A stretch of DNA of 64,000 bases from Chitinophagaceae bacterium. GTDB lineage: Bacteria; Bacteroidota; Bacteroidia; Chitinophagales; Chitinophagaceae. Positions 1-8,779 of the stretch are shown here, piece by piece (position 1 is the first letter of the stretch; each line of letters opens with the position of its first letter). The notes under the pieces were generated by a model, which saw only the letters and a program-made list of their open reading frames with translations, ran no database searches and had not been told where the DNA came from. The position numbers were made by a program, and so were the translations under genes. The DNA lies in assembly GCA_027486835.1 (NCBI GenBank), contig JAIXOJ010000023.1, positions 48,360 to 112,359 on the forward strand, in the 5' to 3' direction.

Positions 1-1
1 C

Positions 2-370
2 TGGATGTACTCCGATGAAGCTTTGTCCGAACAAATGTTTAGTGGTAATCCATTCTTTTTAGCAGAGAAAGATGGAGACGCTTTGGGTTTTACCTCTTTT
101 GGGAGTAGAAGCAATGGCATTTATCGATTGAACAAACTGTATGTTTTGCCAACGGCCCAAGCAACGGGTGCAGGAAAACTGCTGCTGCAAACAGTGGTGA
201 ATAAAGTGATTGAGGCTAATGGAAAGGAACTACAACTACAAGTAAACAGGCATAACAAGGCTGTAGGGTTTTACCAAAAAATGGGTTTTGACATCATCGA
301 ATCTTTTGACTTTGATATTGGCAATGGCTTTTTTATGGAAGATCATTTGATGTCGCTTGTTTTGAACTAA
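2..370 (+). CDS. GNAT-family N-acetyltransferase, 5' end outside the window
   Basis: The reading frame is open to the window edge, so the N-terminus is missing. The visible 122 residues carry the C-terminal half of a GNAT fold: a beta strand with LNKLYVLPTAQATGAGKLLL, which is the acetyl-CoA pyrophosphate loop (family Q/RxxGxG/A, here QATGAG), followed by VNRHNKAVGFYQKMGFDII, the usual beta5-alpha4 segment (N..A..FYxKxGF). GNAT enzymes move an acetyl group from acetyl-CoA to an amine; the substrate cannot be read from the sequence. The first Met in view (base 5) is probably internal because the first strands and helices of the fold are absent. The next gene is convergent. Confidence 0.85.
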   Translation, partial: WMYSDEALSEQMFSGNPFFLAEKDGDALGFTSFGSRSNGIYRLNKLYVLPTAQATGAGKLLLQTVVNKVIEANGKELQLQVNRHNKAVGFYQKMGFDIIESFDFDIGNGFFMEDHLMSLVLN

Positions 371-694
371 CCCCAAATTAGCTCTAAACGCTCACAAAAA
401 ATTAATTTGTTTGATTTTAAAGCGAAACAACCTTAATCGGTGTTTGAACCCCTATTAAGGTTGTGGTAACTACCAAACTTCTTTTCCTATCGGCCAATAA
501 GTAATATTCGCCATAATTGATGGAGGAATCTATCTCTCCCGTGGCTTTTAATTAAAAATATTAACAGCGGTTTATTTGGGATTTACACCTAATCCTTTAA
601 TCTAATCTTCATATACAAAAGCAACATTTCTTACTAATAGAGTCCGTGTTTTTGTATAACTAATCAAAATAAATAACCCCTAACCTGCAATTCC
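371..694. other. Intergenic gap, convergent genes
   Basis: No gene is supported here. A 9-bp stem (429-437 with 454-462, AACCTTAAT/ATTAAGGTT) lies about 60 bp past the acetyltransferase stop. It has no T-run, so it is only a weak terminator candidate. The rest is AT-rich with no structure I can name. Confidence 0.5.
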
Positions 695-3049
695 TTATTT
701 CACCACTTCCAATTTAATACTTTGATTGTTTACAGAAGAACTTCCAAGCATTAGGGTGAAAGTGCCTTCTTCTACAATTTTTTGCATAGACAAATTATAA
801 AAAGCCAATTTTTCTGGAGTTATGGTAAATGAAACTGTCTTTTTTTCATTGGGCTGTAAACTAATTCGCGTAAAATCTTTTAATTCTTTAACGGGTCGGG
901 TAAGAGAACTGTAGTCATCTCTAATGTAGCATTGCACCACTTCATCACCAGCTTTACTTCCAGTATTGGTAACATCTATACTTACTGTGGTATTCTCACC
1001 ATTTTTAATGGAACGATTGTTCAGTTTCAAATTAGAATAGCTAAATGTGGTATAACTCAATCCATGCCCAAAAGGATATAATGGACTGCTTTCATCAAAG
1101 GCATAGCTTCTTAGCTTGGAGGATGGTTTGTGGTTGTAGTAAATAGGCAAATGCGCTGCCGACCTTGCAATGGAAATAGGTAATTTGCCACTAGGGTTTA
1201 CATCACCGAAAATAATGTTGGCAATGGCCGTACCACCTTCTTGCCCTAAATACCAGGCTTGTAAAATAGAACCCACTTGTTCATCTAATTTTTTGAATGA
1301 CAAAGGAGGGCCGCTGTTTACGATGGCAACTATTGGTTTGCCTAAAGCTTTTAAGGCATCTATCAAATCGTTTTGTTCGCCCATTAATTCTAAGTTGCTC
1401 AAATCGCCATGGTGTTTTTTTGACCAAGCTTCTCTGGAAAGTGCTTCGTTGCCACCTACAAATAATAGAATGAGGTCGGATTGCGTTGCCGTTTTTACTG
1501 CTTCTGCAATTCTTTTTTGGTTTTCTGCTGGGCTAGACAATTCTACATCGTCGGTAAACCAATTACCCTTGTCTGTTATTCTACAACCTTCTGCATAAAG
1601 CACATCTACTTGCTTACCCACTTTTGCTTTGATTGCTTCTAGTGGAGTGATGCAGACTTTGGGTTCATCGCTATAACCACCAAGAATACAACGGTTGGCA
1701 TTAGGGCCAACCACGGCTATCTTTTTATACTGAGCTATATTGATGGGCAATAAATTGTTATTGTTTTTAAGCAAAACGATGGCTTCTTCTGCGGCTCGCT
1801 GGGCAAGTTTTCTATTGGCGGCACAACCTACAAAAGCCTCTGCCTCTTTAGGGTTGGTGTAAGGATTATCAAACAAACCAAGATTAAACTTGATGGTAAG
1901 AATCCTAGAAACGGTTTCGTCCAACACCGAAATAGGCAATTTGCCATTCGTAATCAATGATGCCAGAGTGTTGTATCCAAATGGATAAGGTGTTTCTACA
2001 TCTACACCAGCATTGAGGGCAAGCAAGGCCGCTTCAATACTGTCTTTAGCAACTGAATGTACATCCTTCAAATCAGAAATGCCCCCATAATCCGAAGTGA
2101 CAATACCCTTGAAGCCCCACTCTTTTCTAAGCAAATCAGTCAACAACCATTTGTTGGCATGGGCAGGTACCCCACTTAATTCATTATAGCAAGGCATGAT
2201 GCTTAATGCGCCAGCTTTTACACAGGCTTCAAAAGGAGGAAAAAATGTTTCTCTTAGGGTTCTTTCGTCATAAAAAGCTGGTCCGATATTGCAACCATTC
2301 TCGGGTTGACCATGCACACCAAAGTGTTTAAGGGTGGTCATCACATGGTTTTTATCAATCTTTTCGCTACTATTTCCTTGATAAGCTTTTATTTCTGCAA
2401 GTGCCATTCTAGAAACATGATAGGGGTCTTCACCCAAAGTTTCTTCTGTACGCCCCCAACGAGGGTCTCTGCCCAAATCAACCACAGGAGCCAACACTTG
2501 CTGTGCACCTCTAAGGCGTACTTCTTTGGCAATAGCCGTATAGCATTCTGACAATAAAGCTTCGTCCCAGGTAGCACCCATACCCAAATGACTTGGAAAA
2601 ACAGTGGCATACATTGCTTGATTGCCATGCAGGGATTCTTCATGAAACATCACGGGAATACCCAATCTAGTTTTTTCAATAAAGAAATGTTGAATACTGT
2701 TGCTCAACTCTGCTGTTTCTCTTGGGTTAAGGTGCTTAGTTATGTATTCATCACCAATGGTTTCGTTGGGTCTAGCCACTTGACCAAGGCCATTAGGAAA
2801 GTTTTTAGCCGCCAAAGAATCCACTAACAAACCCTTATTATTAATCATCAGCTTTTTTTTCTGCGACCAAATGCATTGGGTTTGCGCCATTTTTTCTTCT
2901 AAGGTCATTCGACTAATTAGGTCTTTAACCCTTTCTGCTGTTGGTAATGACGCATTCTTGTAAGGTGCTTGGGCAATACTGCTTAAACAAACAAATAATA
3001 CTACAATTGAACTAACCAATTTTTGATGGAATCTTGGGTAACAAGTCAT
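695..3049 (-). CDS. Glycoside hydrolase family 3 beta-glucosidase/beta-xylosidase, secreted
   Basis: 784 residues with an N-terminal hydrophobic signal (SSIVVLFVCLSSIAQA) predicting export to periplasm or surface. Domain order is typical of long GH3 enzymes: the (beta/alpha)8 domain with KHFGVHG and the nucleophile motif GIVTSDYGG (Asp320), an alpha/beta sandwich domain (about residues 420-620, AEEAIVLLKNNNNLLP, VVGPNANR), and a C-terminal fibronectin-III-like domain (GDEVVQCYIRDDYSSLTRPV onward). Such enzymes release terminal beta-linked glucose or xylose from oligosaccharides. Substrate choice between glucoside and xyloside is not decidable here. It stands alone, with no SusC/SusD pair beside it, so it is not part of a visible polysaccharide utilisation locus. 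Confidence 0.93.
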   Translation of the reverse strand: MTCYPRFHQKLVSSIVVLFVCLSSIAQAPYKNASLPTAERVKDLISRMTLEEKMAQTQCIWSQKKKLMINNKGLLVDSLAAKNFPNGLGQVARPNETIGDEYITKHLNPRETAELSNSIQHFFIEKTRLGIPVMFHEESLHGNQAMYATVFPSHLGMGATWDEALLSECYTAIAKEVRLRGAQQVLAPVVDLGRDPRWGRTEETLGEDPYHVSRMALAEIKAYQGNSSEKIDKNHVMTTLKHFGVHGQPENGCNIGPAFYDERTLRETFFPPFEACVKAGALSIMPCYNELSGVPAHANKWLLTDLLRKEWGFKGIVTSDYGGISDLKDVHSVAKDSIEAALLALNAGVDVETPYPFGYNTLASLITNGKLPISVLDETVSRILTIKFNLGLFDNPYTNPKEAEAFVGCAANRKLAQRAAEEAIVLLKNNNNLLPINIAQYKKIAVVGPNANRCILGGYSDEPKVCITPLEAIKAKVGKQVDVLYAEGCRITDKGNWFTDDVELSSPAENQKRIAEAVKTATQSDLILLFVGGNEALSREAWSKKHHGDLSNLELMGEQNDLIDALKALGKPIVAIVNSGPPLSFKKLDEQVGSILQAWYLGQEGGTAIANIIFGDVNPSGKLPISIARSAAHLPIYYNHKPSSKLRSYAFDESSPLYPFGHGLSYTTFSYSNLKLNNRSIKNGENTTVSIDVTNTGSKAGDEVVQCYIRDDYSSLTRPVKELKDFTRISLQPNEKKTVSFTITPEKLAFYNLSMQKIVEEGTFTLMLGSSSVNNQSIKLEVVK

Positions 3050-3149
3050 AAGTAATGAAGAAAAGTTAAAAGTAAACCACTTAAATAAACCTCAAATGTA
3101 TATGCTCACTTAAAAAATGATGATGTTATTTTATCGCTGGTATTTAATA

Positions 3150-3983
3150 CTAAAGATTTTCAATTTCCGCTCTGGATAAGCCTGTTGATGAAATGATAAT
3201 GTCTATTGCTACACCACTTTTCTTTAATGCAGATGCTATTTCCATATTTCTTCTTATCTCACCTCTTATCTCACCTCTTTTTTCTGCTAACTCTAGTTTC
3301 CCCCTTTCATCTCCTTCTTTCATAGAAGCACGCTCATATTCCTCCAGCTCGGCTTTGGTCCAATTTTGTTTGCTGGCTTGTTCATAAGCCTCTTTTAAAC
3401 CTGGGTCAATTACATTTTCAGGAATCACAGTGAGGTTTTCAGCATTTTTGATAAAGTAAGTCCATTGGTCTATGTTGGTTTCTAGTTGATCAATGGTTTT
3501 GGTGAATTTGGGTAGCTCTATAAAATTGAATTCAACATCCTTGATTACTTGTTCATTGGTTTTTACATCTAATACTTTATGACGACTGAAATATTGTTTA
3601 CTCACCCCAATCTCAAACTCTAAGATGCCGATGAAGTAAACTGGTTTCAAATATTTGTAGTCCGCCCCTTTGCTTATTTGGGTTACATAGCTCTGCGAGG
3701 TATAGTATAAGATGCGCTTGTGAAAGAAATGATAGGCTGATACTTGCATCTCTACAAGGAAAATATTCCCCTTTTCGTCCTGCGCTTTTACATCGATGAT
3801 GGTGGATTTGCCATCATTTAAAATACCTAATTGAAACGGATTGGCAATGGTTACGTCTATAATTCGTTCCTCCTCGGGCAAATTAATAACTGCATTGAGG
3901 AATGAAATCAACGATTTCTTCTTGCTTTCATTGCCAAATATTTTTCGGAATGCAATGTCGTTGGTGATGTCTACGAATGTCAT
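3150..3983 (-). CDS. Rpn-family PD-(D/E)XK nuclease, copy 1
   Basis: 277 residues. The N-terminus DITNDIAFRKIFGNESKKK and the core IIDVKAQDEKGNIFLVEMQV match the Rpn/transposase_31-like PD-(D/E)XK nuclease family; D, E and the Q of EMQ are the expected active-site residues. Family members cut DNA, promote RecA-independent recombination and have been linked to phage defence. The charged C-terminal tail contains a short duplicated stretch (RGEIRGEIR). It is a tandem duplicate of the gene immediately upstream (40-bp gap): the first 80 and the middle 130 residues are almost identical, the last 50 diverge. This copy keeps an internal Met (SMKEGDERG) just before the C-terminal domain, replaced by Ile in copy 2. 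Known Rpn genes can make a short C-terminal product from such a site, so a small isoform is possible here but not shown. Confidence 0.85.
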   Translation of the reverse strand: MTFVDITNDIAFRKIFGNESKKKSLISFLNAVINLPEEERIIDVTIANPFQLGILNDGKSTIIDVKAQDEKGNIFLVEMQVSAYHFFHKRILYYTSQSYVTQISKGADYKYLKPVYFIGILEFEIGVSKQYFSRHKVLDVKTNEQVIKDVEFNFIELPKFTKTIDQLETNIDQWTYFIKNAENLTVIPENVIDPGLKEAYEQASKQNWTKAELEEYERASMKEGDERGKLELAEKRGEIRGEIRRNMEIASALKKSGVAIDIIISSTGLSRAEIENL

Positions 3984-4023
3984 GGGGAAAATTTAATTGA
4001 GATACTTACAAAATATTTTGGCA

Positions 4024-4845
4024 TTATAGTTTTTCAATCACTTCTCTTGACAAGCCTGTTGATTTCATTATTATTTCTACTGAAACACCATTTTGCTTGA
4101 AAGCTGTTGCAATTTCAAGACTTGTTTCAATCTTCGCTTTACTCAAAGCAAGCTCCATTCTCCCCCTTTCATCTCCCTCTTTTATAGATGCACGTTCATA
4201 TTCCTCTAGTTCGGCTTTGGTCCAATTTTGTTTGCTGGCTTGTTCATAAGCCTCTTTTAAACCTGGGTCAATTACATTTTCAGGAATCACGGTGAGGTTT
4301 TCGGCATTTTTGATAAAGTAAGTCCATTGGTCTATGTTGGTTTCTAGTTGATCAATGGTTTTGGTGAATTTGGGTAGCTCTATAAAATTGAATTCCACAT
4401 CCTTAATCACTTGTTCATTGGTTTTTACATCTAATACTTTATGACGACTGAAATAGTGCTTACTTACCCCTATCTCAAACTCTAAGATGCCGATGAAGTA
4501 AACTGGTTTCAACAATTTGTAGTCTGCCCCTTTGCTTATTTGGGTTACATAGCTATGCGAGGTATAATACAAGAGGCGTTTGTGGAAGAAATTGTATTCA
4601 GCCACTTGCATCTCTACAATGAAAATATTGCCTTTCTCGTCCTGCGCTTTAACATCGATGATGGTGGATTTGCCATCGTTTAAAATGCCTAACTGAAACG
4701 GATTGGTAATGGTTACGTCTATAATTTGTTCCTCCTCGGGCAAATTAATAACTGCATTGAGGAATGAAATCAACGATTTTTTCTTGCTTTCATTGCCAAA
4801 GATTTTTCGGAATGCAATGTCGTTGGTGATGTCTACGAATGTCAT
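4024..4845 (-). CDS. Rpn-family PD-(D/E)XK nuclease, copy 2
   Basis: 273 residues, upstream member of the tandem pair and probably transcribed first. The nuclease core is intact (IIDVKAQDEKGNIFIVEMQV). The same short leader with CAT/GGGGAAAATTTA on the plus strand precedes both genes, so the duplication included the start region. Divergence is clustered: residues about 82-95 (AEYNFFHKRLLYYTSH against SAYHFFHKRILYYTSQ) and the C-terminal tail (LSKAKIETSLEIATAFK). Long identical blocks between diverged ones suggest gene conversion between the copies. Both tails end with a helix of the form STGLSRexIExL, common in this family. Function as nuclease is inferred from the family; neither copy shows a frameshift. 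Confidence 0.85.
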   Translation of the reverse strand: MTFVDITNDIAFRKIFGNESKKKSLISFLNAVINLPEEEQIIDVTITNPFQLGILNDGKSTIIDVKAQDEKGNIFIVEMQVAEYNFFHKRLLYYTSHSYVTQISKGADYKLLKPVYFIGILEFEIGVSKHYFSRHKVLDVKTNEQVIKDVEFNFIELPKFTKTIDQLETNIDQWTYFIKNAENLTVIPENVIDPGLKEAYEQASKQNWTKAELEEYERASIKEGDERGRMELALSKAKIETSLEIATAFKQNGVSVEIIMKSTGLSREVIEKL

Positions 4846-5140
4846 GGGGAAAATTTAGTTTGATTTGGACTGACTTGTACTTATATAAAAATCTTGTTCC
4901 TCGATTTGCAAATAAAATAATTTAACCCTAAAAATTTAGACTTTTCCAGAGTTATTATCAAGTACCTAGAAAGCATTCATTACTAATTGATTTTTTATTC
5001 TTAATCATAGTTTACCTATCAATCGTTTAATTGGTTAGCCAATAGCGAAGCAGAACCGCTTAAAAAGGTAAATGGACAAACGAGATACTTTCGCTAATCT
5101 GGTACACGAGTAAAAACAGGTTAACATACTTCAAAGGATA

Positions 5141-5602
5141 TCATTTACAATTAGTTGCTGTTAAAGTATCCCCTTTGAAGGTAATCTTGTTTTTATCAAC
5201 AAACTTTCCGTGCGTGTATGAGGAGTCATATGTATAATTTGACGTACCCCACATATCATTGGTTAGGATGTAGGAATTATTCTTTTGTAGCATTGCCATT
5301 TCACAAAAAGATTCTTGGCCTTCTTGCGTTGATTGATACATTGCAAATAGGGTATCACCACTCCGTTTAATGTTATATAAGGTACCTATTTGGCCGTCTT
5401 TCTCGTAGGGTAGATAGTTTAAAATGCCTGTTAGCACATTGTTGCTGTCTTTCAGTTGCAGCCATACGGTATCTTGATTAAAAGCTGATACATAGCAGGA
5501 GGTTGTTACTTGATGCTCGTTTTTGCGATCGTCTTTTTTGTTGGCTTCGTTCTGGCAACTGCATAAAATCATCACCCATGTAACAATGATAAAATACTTC
5601 AT
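5141..5602 (-). CDS. Small lipoprotein of unknown function
   Basis: 153 residues. The N-terminus MKYFIIVTWVMILCSC is a lipoprotein signal with Cys16 as the likely lipidated residue, so the protein is anchored in a membrane facing the periplasm or surface. The mature part (SCYVSAFNQDTVWLQLKDSN, then TGILNYLPYEKDGQIGTLYN) resembles short Bacteroidota lipoproteins in which a predicted beta-rich domain follows a charged linker. I do not recognise a named domain. It is monocistronic as far as spacing shows (240 bp to the nuclease pair, 350 bp to the next gene). Confidence 0.75.
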   Translation of the reverse strand: MKYFIIVTWVMILCSCQNEANKKDDRKNEHQVTTSCYVSAFNQDTVWLQLKDSNNVLTGILNYLPYEKDGQIGTLYNIKRSGDTLFAMYQSTQEGQESFCEMAMLQKNNSYILTNDMWGTSNYTYDSSYTHGKFVDKNKITFKGDTLTATNCK

Positions 5603-5699
5603 TTCTTTTCTAGTTCTTGTGTTACAAACTTACTAGTATTTTGAAATGAACTGTATCTATCCTTTTAAGCTGAGGGTAACAATTGTATAAGTTGCTCTT

Positions 5700-5950
5700 T
5701 AGTTGTGTATGTAATCTCGCTTTTTTTCTTGTTAGGGTATCATCTTAGCGAAGCCACACGCGGCACGCGTGCGGGAGCAGCGAGTTAAATTGACGTGCGC
5801 CAGCGGAGAAAAAGCGGATTTCGAAGCACTAAACTGCCTGGCAGCACTGAACTTGAAACGAAGTACAAAGCTTCATTTAAGCACTGAACTCGTTTTTTTG
5901 CCAAACGCCTGTTAGTTGCTGGCATATTTCCATATTGTGTATTTGTCATT
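5700..5950. repeat. GC-richer non-coding element, probably a dispersed repeat
   Basis: Between two lipoprotein genes lies about 200 bp that is clearly richer in GC than its flanks, with GAAGCCACACGCGGCACGCG near 5752 and AAACGCCTGTTAGTTGC near 5904. Short open frames across it have no protein-like composition. Phrases such as GCGAAGCCACACGCGG and the CGCCAGCGGAG segment recall the dispersed GCGAAG...CGCACCAGCG element found at 27.5 and 28.8 kb in this window. I considered an integron attC site because of the GTTAG/CTAAC core but the two ends do not pair. Confidence 0.4.
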
Positions 5951-6718
5951 CTAATAAACCTCTTCTTTAAGTCCGCTCTTGTCAATTAAATATTCTCCTG
6001 CTTTCCTAAAGTTATCATTGGGACTCCATTTATTTACAAACCAATATTTGCTTTTCAAATGTCCCTCTATTATCCATCTTGAACCATCAAGCCCAAAGCT
6101 TTCAACACAAGGTTTAGAGATCCAGAAAGAACAATCAGTTATAATTTTTTCAAATTCTTTCCATTCTGTTTCCGATAGTTGTTTCGTCTCATTTAAAACT
6201 ATTGTAGCCTTTCTGTCTGCTTTTGAAACTGAGTCAACGGGTAATTCATCGTTTCTTTTTGATTCTGTCGTGTCAATTTCCCCATTTGGAAGGATTATAG
6301 GAAGAATAAACTTTACATAAGTAATTTTCATAAAATTCGGTTGTCTGTCCAGTTCCTTTGTTGTGAGCCAAACTTTGTCTCCGTATTTATGTAGAGAAAA
6401 AACAACAGGTCTGTGAAATGAACGAAGCCATAAAAATCTGTAAATGTCGTGTCCCAAATAATAATTGTATAAAATTGGTTCTTGAGCAAAATACAAAGTA
6501 CTCGAAAACCAATTCAGCATAAACGTGTCGATATCGGTCTTGAATATTTGAGTGTCTTTTTGAATTGTCGTTGGGTAATAGAATGAAAGCGAATCTTTCG
6601 GTGTGCCGTTAGTTCCTGAAACGGTAGTGTCTTTAGGATAGTAATCTTTATCGATTGGTGTCTCACTACACGAAACAAATAAAAGTCCAAGGAAAAATGT
6701 TATTATATTTTTAGTCAT
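5951..6718 (-). CDS. Lipoprotein of unknown function
   Basis: 255 residues. MTKNIITFFLGLLFVSCSE is a lipoprotein signal with Cys17. The mature protein is rich in aromatic residues (FMLNWFSSTLYFAQEPILYN, GHDIYRFLWLRSFHRPVVF) and ends with a segment containing GSRWIIEGHLKSKYWFVNKW, probably a beta-rich fold. No known domain is recognised. It is flanked on its 3' side by the GC-richer element and on its 5' side by a non-coding stretch and a tandem array, so it may be an accessory gene, but codon use does not look foreign. Confidence 0.75.
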   Translation of the reverse strand: MTKNIITFFLGLLFVSCSETPIDKDYYPKDTTVSGTNGTPKDSLSFYYPTTIQKDTQIFKTDIDTFMLNWFSSTLYFAQEPILYNYYLGHDIYRFLWLRSFHRPVVFSLHKYGDKVWLTTKELDRQPNFMKITYVKFILPIILPNGEIDTTESKRNDELPVDSVSKADRKATIVLNETKQLSETEWKEFEKIITDCSFWISKPCVESFGLDGSRWIIEGHLKSKYWFVNKWSPNDNFRKAGEYLIDKSGLKEEVY

Positions 6719-7063
6719 ATTGTTTCTTTATAGCGATGTCGTCAAATGCTTGCTGCTAACTCATAAATGAACGAGATACCTAAAGTTTTCCAAACTTTCG
6801 CTATTTCTTATAAGCCCTTGAAAATCAAGAGGTTTTATAAATAAACGCAAGTGCATTAACCATTATATACCTTTTCGTAGATTCCAAATTAGTGGAATCA
6901 AACTAAATTAGTACAAACCAGTTACCTACATCAAAATAATATTCATCAACTTTGTATCAGCGCAAATAAATTAAAGTTTCGCCTAAATTTACATCCGTCT
7001 AATCTCCAGTGGCATGTACATAAAAGAGTAACTAAAATCTTTGTAAAAGCTTGAAAGTTTGAG
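6719..7063. other. Intergenic gap before the first tandem array
   Basis: No open frame of protein-like character, no recognisable RNA gene. AT-rich sequence leading into the array. Confidence 0.5.
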
Positions 7064-7420
7064 ATGAAAGTTCGAAACTTACACATGAAAGTTCGAGACT
7101 TTTACATGAAAGTTTGAAACTTACACATGAAAGTTCGGGACTTTTACATGAAAGTTTGAAACTTACACATGAAAGTTTGAGACTTTCACCTGAAAGTATG
7201 AGACTTTCACATGAAAGTGTGAGACTTTCACATGAAAGTATGAGACTTTCACATGAAAGTGTGAGACTTTCACATGAAAGTATGAGACTTACACATGAAA
7301 GTATGAGACTTTCACATGAAAGTGTGAGACTTTCACATTAAAGTGTGAGACTTTCACATGAAAGTTTGGAACTTACACATGAAAGTTTGGAAATTACACA
7401 TGAAAGTTTGGAAATTACAC
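7064..7420. repeat. Tandem array A: 17 units of 21 bp
   Basis: Seventeen consecutive units of exactly 21 bp, consensus ATGAAAGTNTGAGACTTTCA(C), fill 357 bp with no length variation. Each unit holds an inverted repeat, GAAAGT-N5-ACTTTC, so either strand could fold into a series of small hairpins. A-tract and T-tract alternate every 10-11 bp. Inner units are most uniform and partly alternate GTATG/GTGTG, giving a 42-bp higher-order period; outer units have drifted (GAAACTTAC, GGAAATTAC). Because 21 is divisible by 3 an apparent heptad-repeat reading frame (HESMRLS) runs through part of it, but its start and end have no gene-like signals, so I treat it as non-coding. Confidence 0.95.
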
Positions 7421-7693
7421 GTTATTTGCTGCTAGTTTGGGTGAAGTTTTTCTTAAATTGTTGCGATCGAATATCTCCTTGATTACAAACTTATGTCAAA
7501 TGCATTACTTTGATAAACGCATGAAAACTGCATCCCATAATTGAGCAAATTACTTATTTTTTGATTAATTGCCATTCTCGAAATAAATAAAGGGCTCTTT
7601 TTGGCAGAAAATCACAAAAACTATTTTTCCGTATTTGAATTCTGCTATTATTTTACACCTGTAATTGATCATTAACAATAAAAAAAATTAAAA
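7421..7693. other. Leader region of the amber-interrupted gene
   Basis: AT-rich sequence between array A and the small gene at 7694. An A-run (AATAAAAAAAATT) lies directly before the ATG, as is usual for Bacteroidota starts that lack a strong Shine-Dalgarno. Confidence 0.4.
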
Positions 7694-8110
7694 ATGACAA
7701 GTAGAACGGTTAGAATAACTATTCCGGTAGGTTCCCCAGACAAGTACATAACCCTTTTGGAAAAAATAGTTGAACAACACTAGCTTGAAGTAGCCACTGG
7801 CCCTTTGGCAACAGGGGATGTGAACATGGGAGAATTTGAAAATAAGTTAGCCGCTGCTAAAAAATTGCGAGATGACGCAGAGTTGCTCCATAAACAAGCA
7901 GAGAAAAAAATGCAGGAGGCGAAACAGATATTGGGCATTGAAGCTGGTCAAACCATTTCCACCCAAAATACGCTGTATTATATGTTGGATTTAATCAAGA
8001 AAAGATTGTTGGCTAAATTTAAAAATGTAGAAGATTCATTGGGTATTTATGGTTTTCGTGTGGTAATTAGTACTAGTTCTTCCCCTAAGAGAACACCTAA
8101 GACTAAATAA
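7694..8110 (+). pseudogene. Small helical protein gene interrupted by one in-frame TAG
   Basis: An ATG at 7694 opens 29 codons (MTSRTVRITIPVGSPDKYIT, then LLEKIVEQH) that end at TAG 7781-7783. The same frame then continues without any other stop to TAA at 8108-8110 (LEVATGP, then a coiled-coil-like stretch ENKLAAAKKLRDDAELLHKQ and a C-terminal domain with YMLDLIKKRLLAKFKNVEDS). Both halves read as one protein of about 138 residues, and a good terminator follows, so the whole was one gene. A single base change (CAG, AAG, TGG or similar to TAG) explains it. A TTG at 7805 could start the second part alone. It could be a fresh pseudogene, a sequencing error or a case of readthrough. I do not recognise the family. 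Confidence 0.75.
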
Positions 8111-8165
8111 ACCCTTTGCTGTTAATCCCTAATCAGTCAGCTTTTTTTAAAGATAATATAGTTTA

Positions 8166-8199
8166 AACAGTCAGGTTGTATAAACCTGACTGTTTTTTT
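8166..8199 (+). terminator. Rho-independent terminator
   Basis: Perfect 12-bp stem AACAGTCAGGTT / AACCTGACTGTT with a 5-base loop, followed by a run of T. It lies 56 bp past the end of the amber-interrupted gene and indicates that this gene was transcribed as one unit. Confidence 0.9.
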
Positions 8200-8728
8200 A
8201 TGCAAAACACCTAAGGCAAAAAGCGTTATTCTATATTGATTACTTGATTTCCATTTGCGAAGCTTAAAGGGAATCAATAATTAGCGCTGGTGTATCCCAT
8301 CAATTAATGCTTAAATGGGTACTTAAACGTTTTTCGCGGTTATTAGTTAATGCTCACTCTAACCACTCGCCAAACTAATAGGGTATCTACACATCCGGAG
8401 CTATACCTATTTCCCCCGAATAGGGTCATTTTTACCTTTACCTATTCCGCTGTATACCTTAGGCTATTTATATTCAACACTTTTGAGGCTTTTACAATTG
8501 GTAGATTTCATTTGATAGTTTACACAAAGCGGATGATTAGGCTTCTTACTAAAGACATTAGGTAATGCGAATGATATTCGTGGTAGGGGCGGGCGCAAGG
8601 CACCGCCCCTACGTGTTTTGGATTTAATTTGGATGGTTGGGTGTTTAGTTATCGGGGGCTGTCCAATATTGTTGTGCTAATTCATCCCTTTTATTGTTTG
8701 CAAATGGGCTATCTGAAAACTTAAATTC
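8200..8728. other. Intergenic gap
   Basis: No gene supported. Apart from the hairpin at 8583-8612 I see no structured element. Confidence 0.5.
8583..8612. repeat. GC-rich REP-like palindrome
   Basis: GTAGGGGCGG and CCGCCCCTAC form a 10-bp GC-rich stem around a 10-base loop in otherwise AT-rich DNA. GTAGGGGCG...CGCCCCTAC hairpins of this type are scattered in many bacterial genomes as REP-like elements. There is no T-run, so a simple terminator is unlikely. Confidence 0.7.
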
Positions 8729-8758
8729 TTGTGGGATAATCTTTTCCTATTACTTTAG
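8729..8758 (+). promoter_or_regulatory. Putative Bacteroidota-type promoter of the prolyl oligopeptidase gene
   Basis: TTG (8729-8731), a 19-base spacer and TACTTTAG (8751-8758, one mismatch to TAnnTTTG) match the primary sigma promoter of Bacteroidota. Transcription would start near 8765 and leave a leader of about 15 bases before the ATG at 8780. Confidence 0.45.
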
Positions 8759-8779
8759 GCTTTCACAAATAAAGTAAAA

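Noticed and set aside
5700..5950. Integron attC site around the lipoprotein gene
   Set aside because: The two GTTAG/CTAAC-bearing ends are not complementary and no integrase is seen.
7114..7341. Heptad-repeat protein HESMRLS
   Set aside because: Starts and stops inside array A, no leader or terminator, and the open frame is a by-product of the 21-bp unit.
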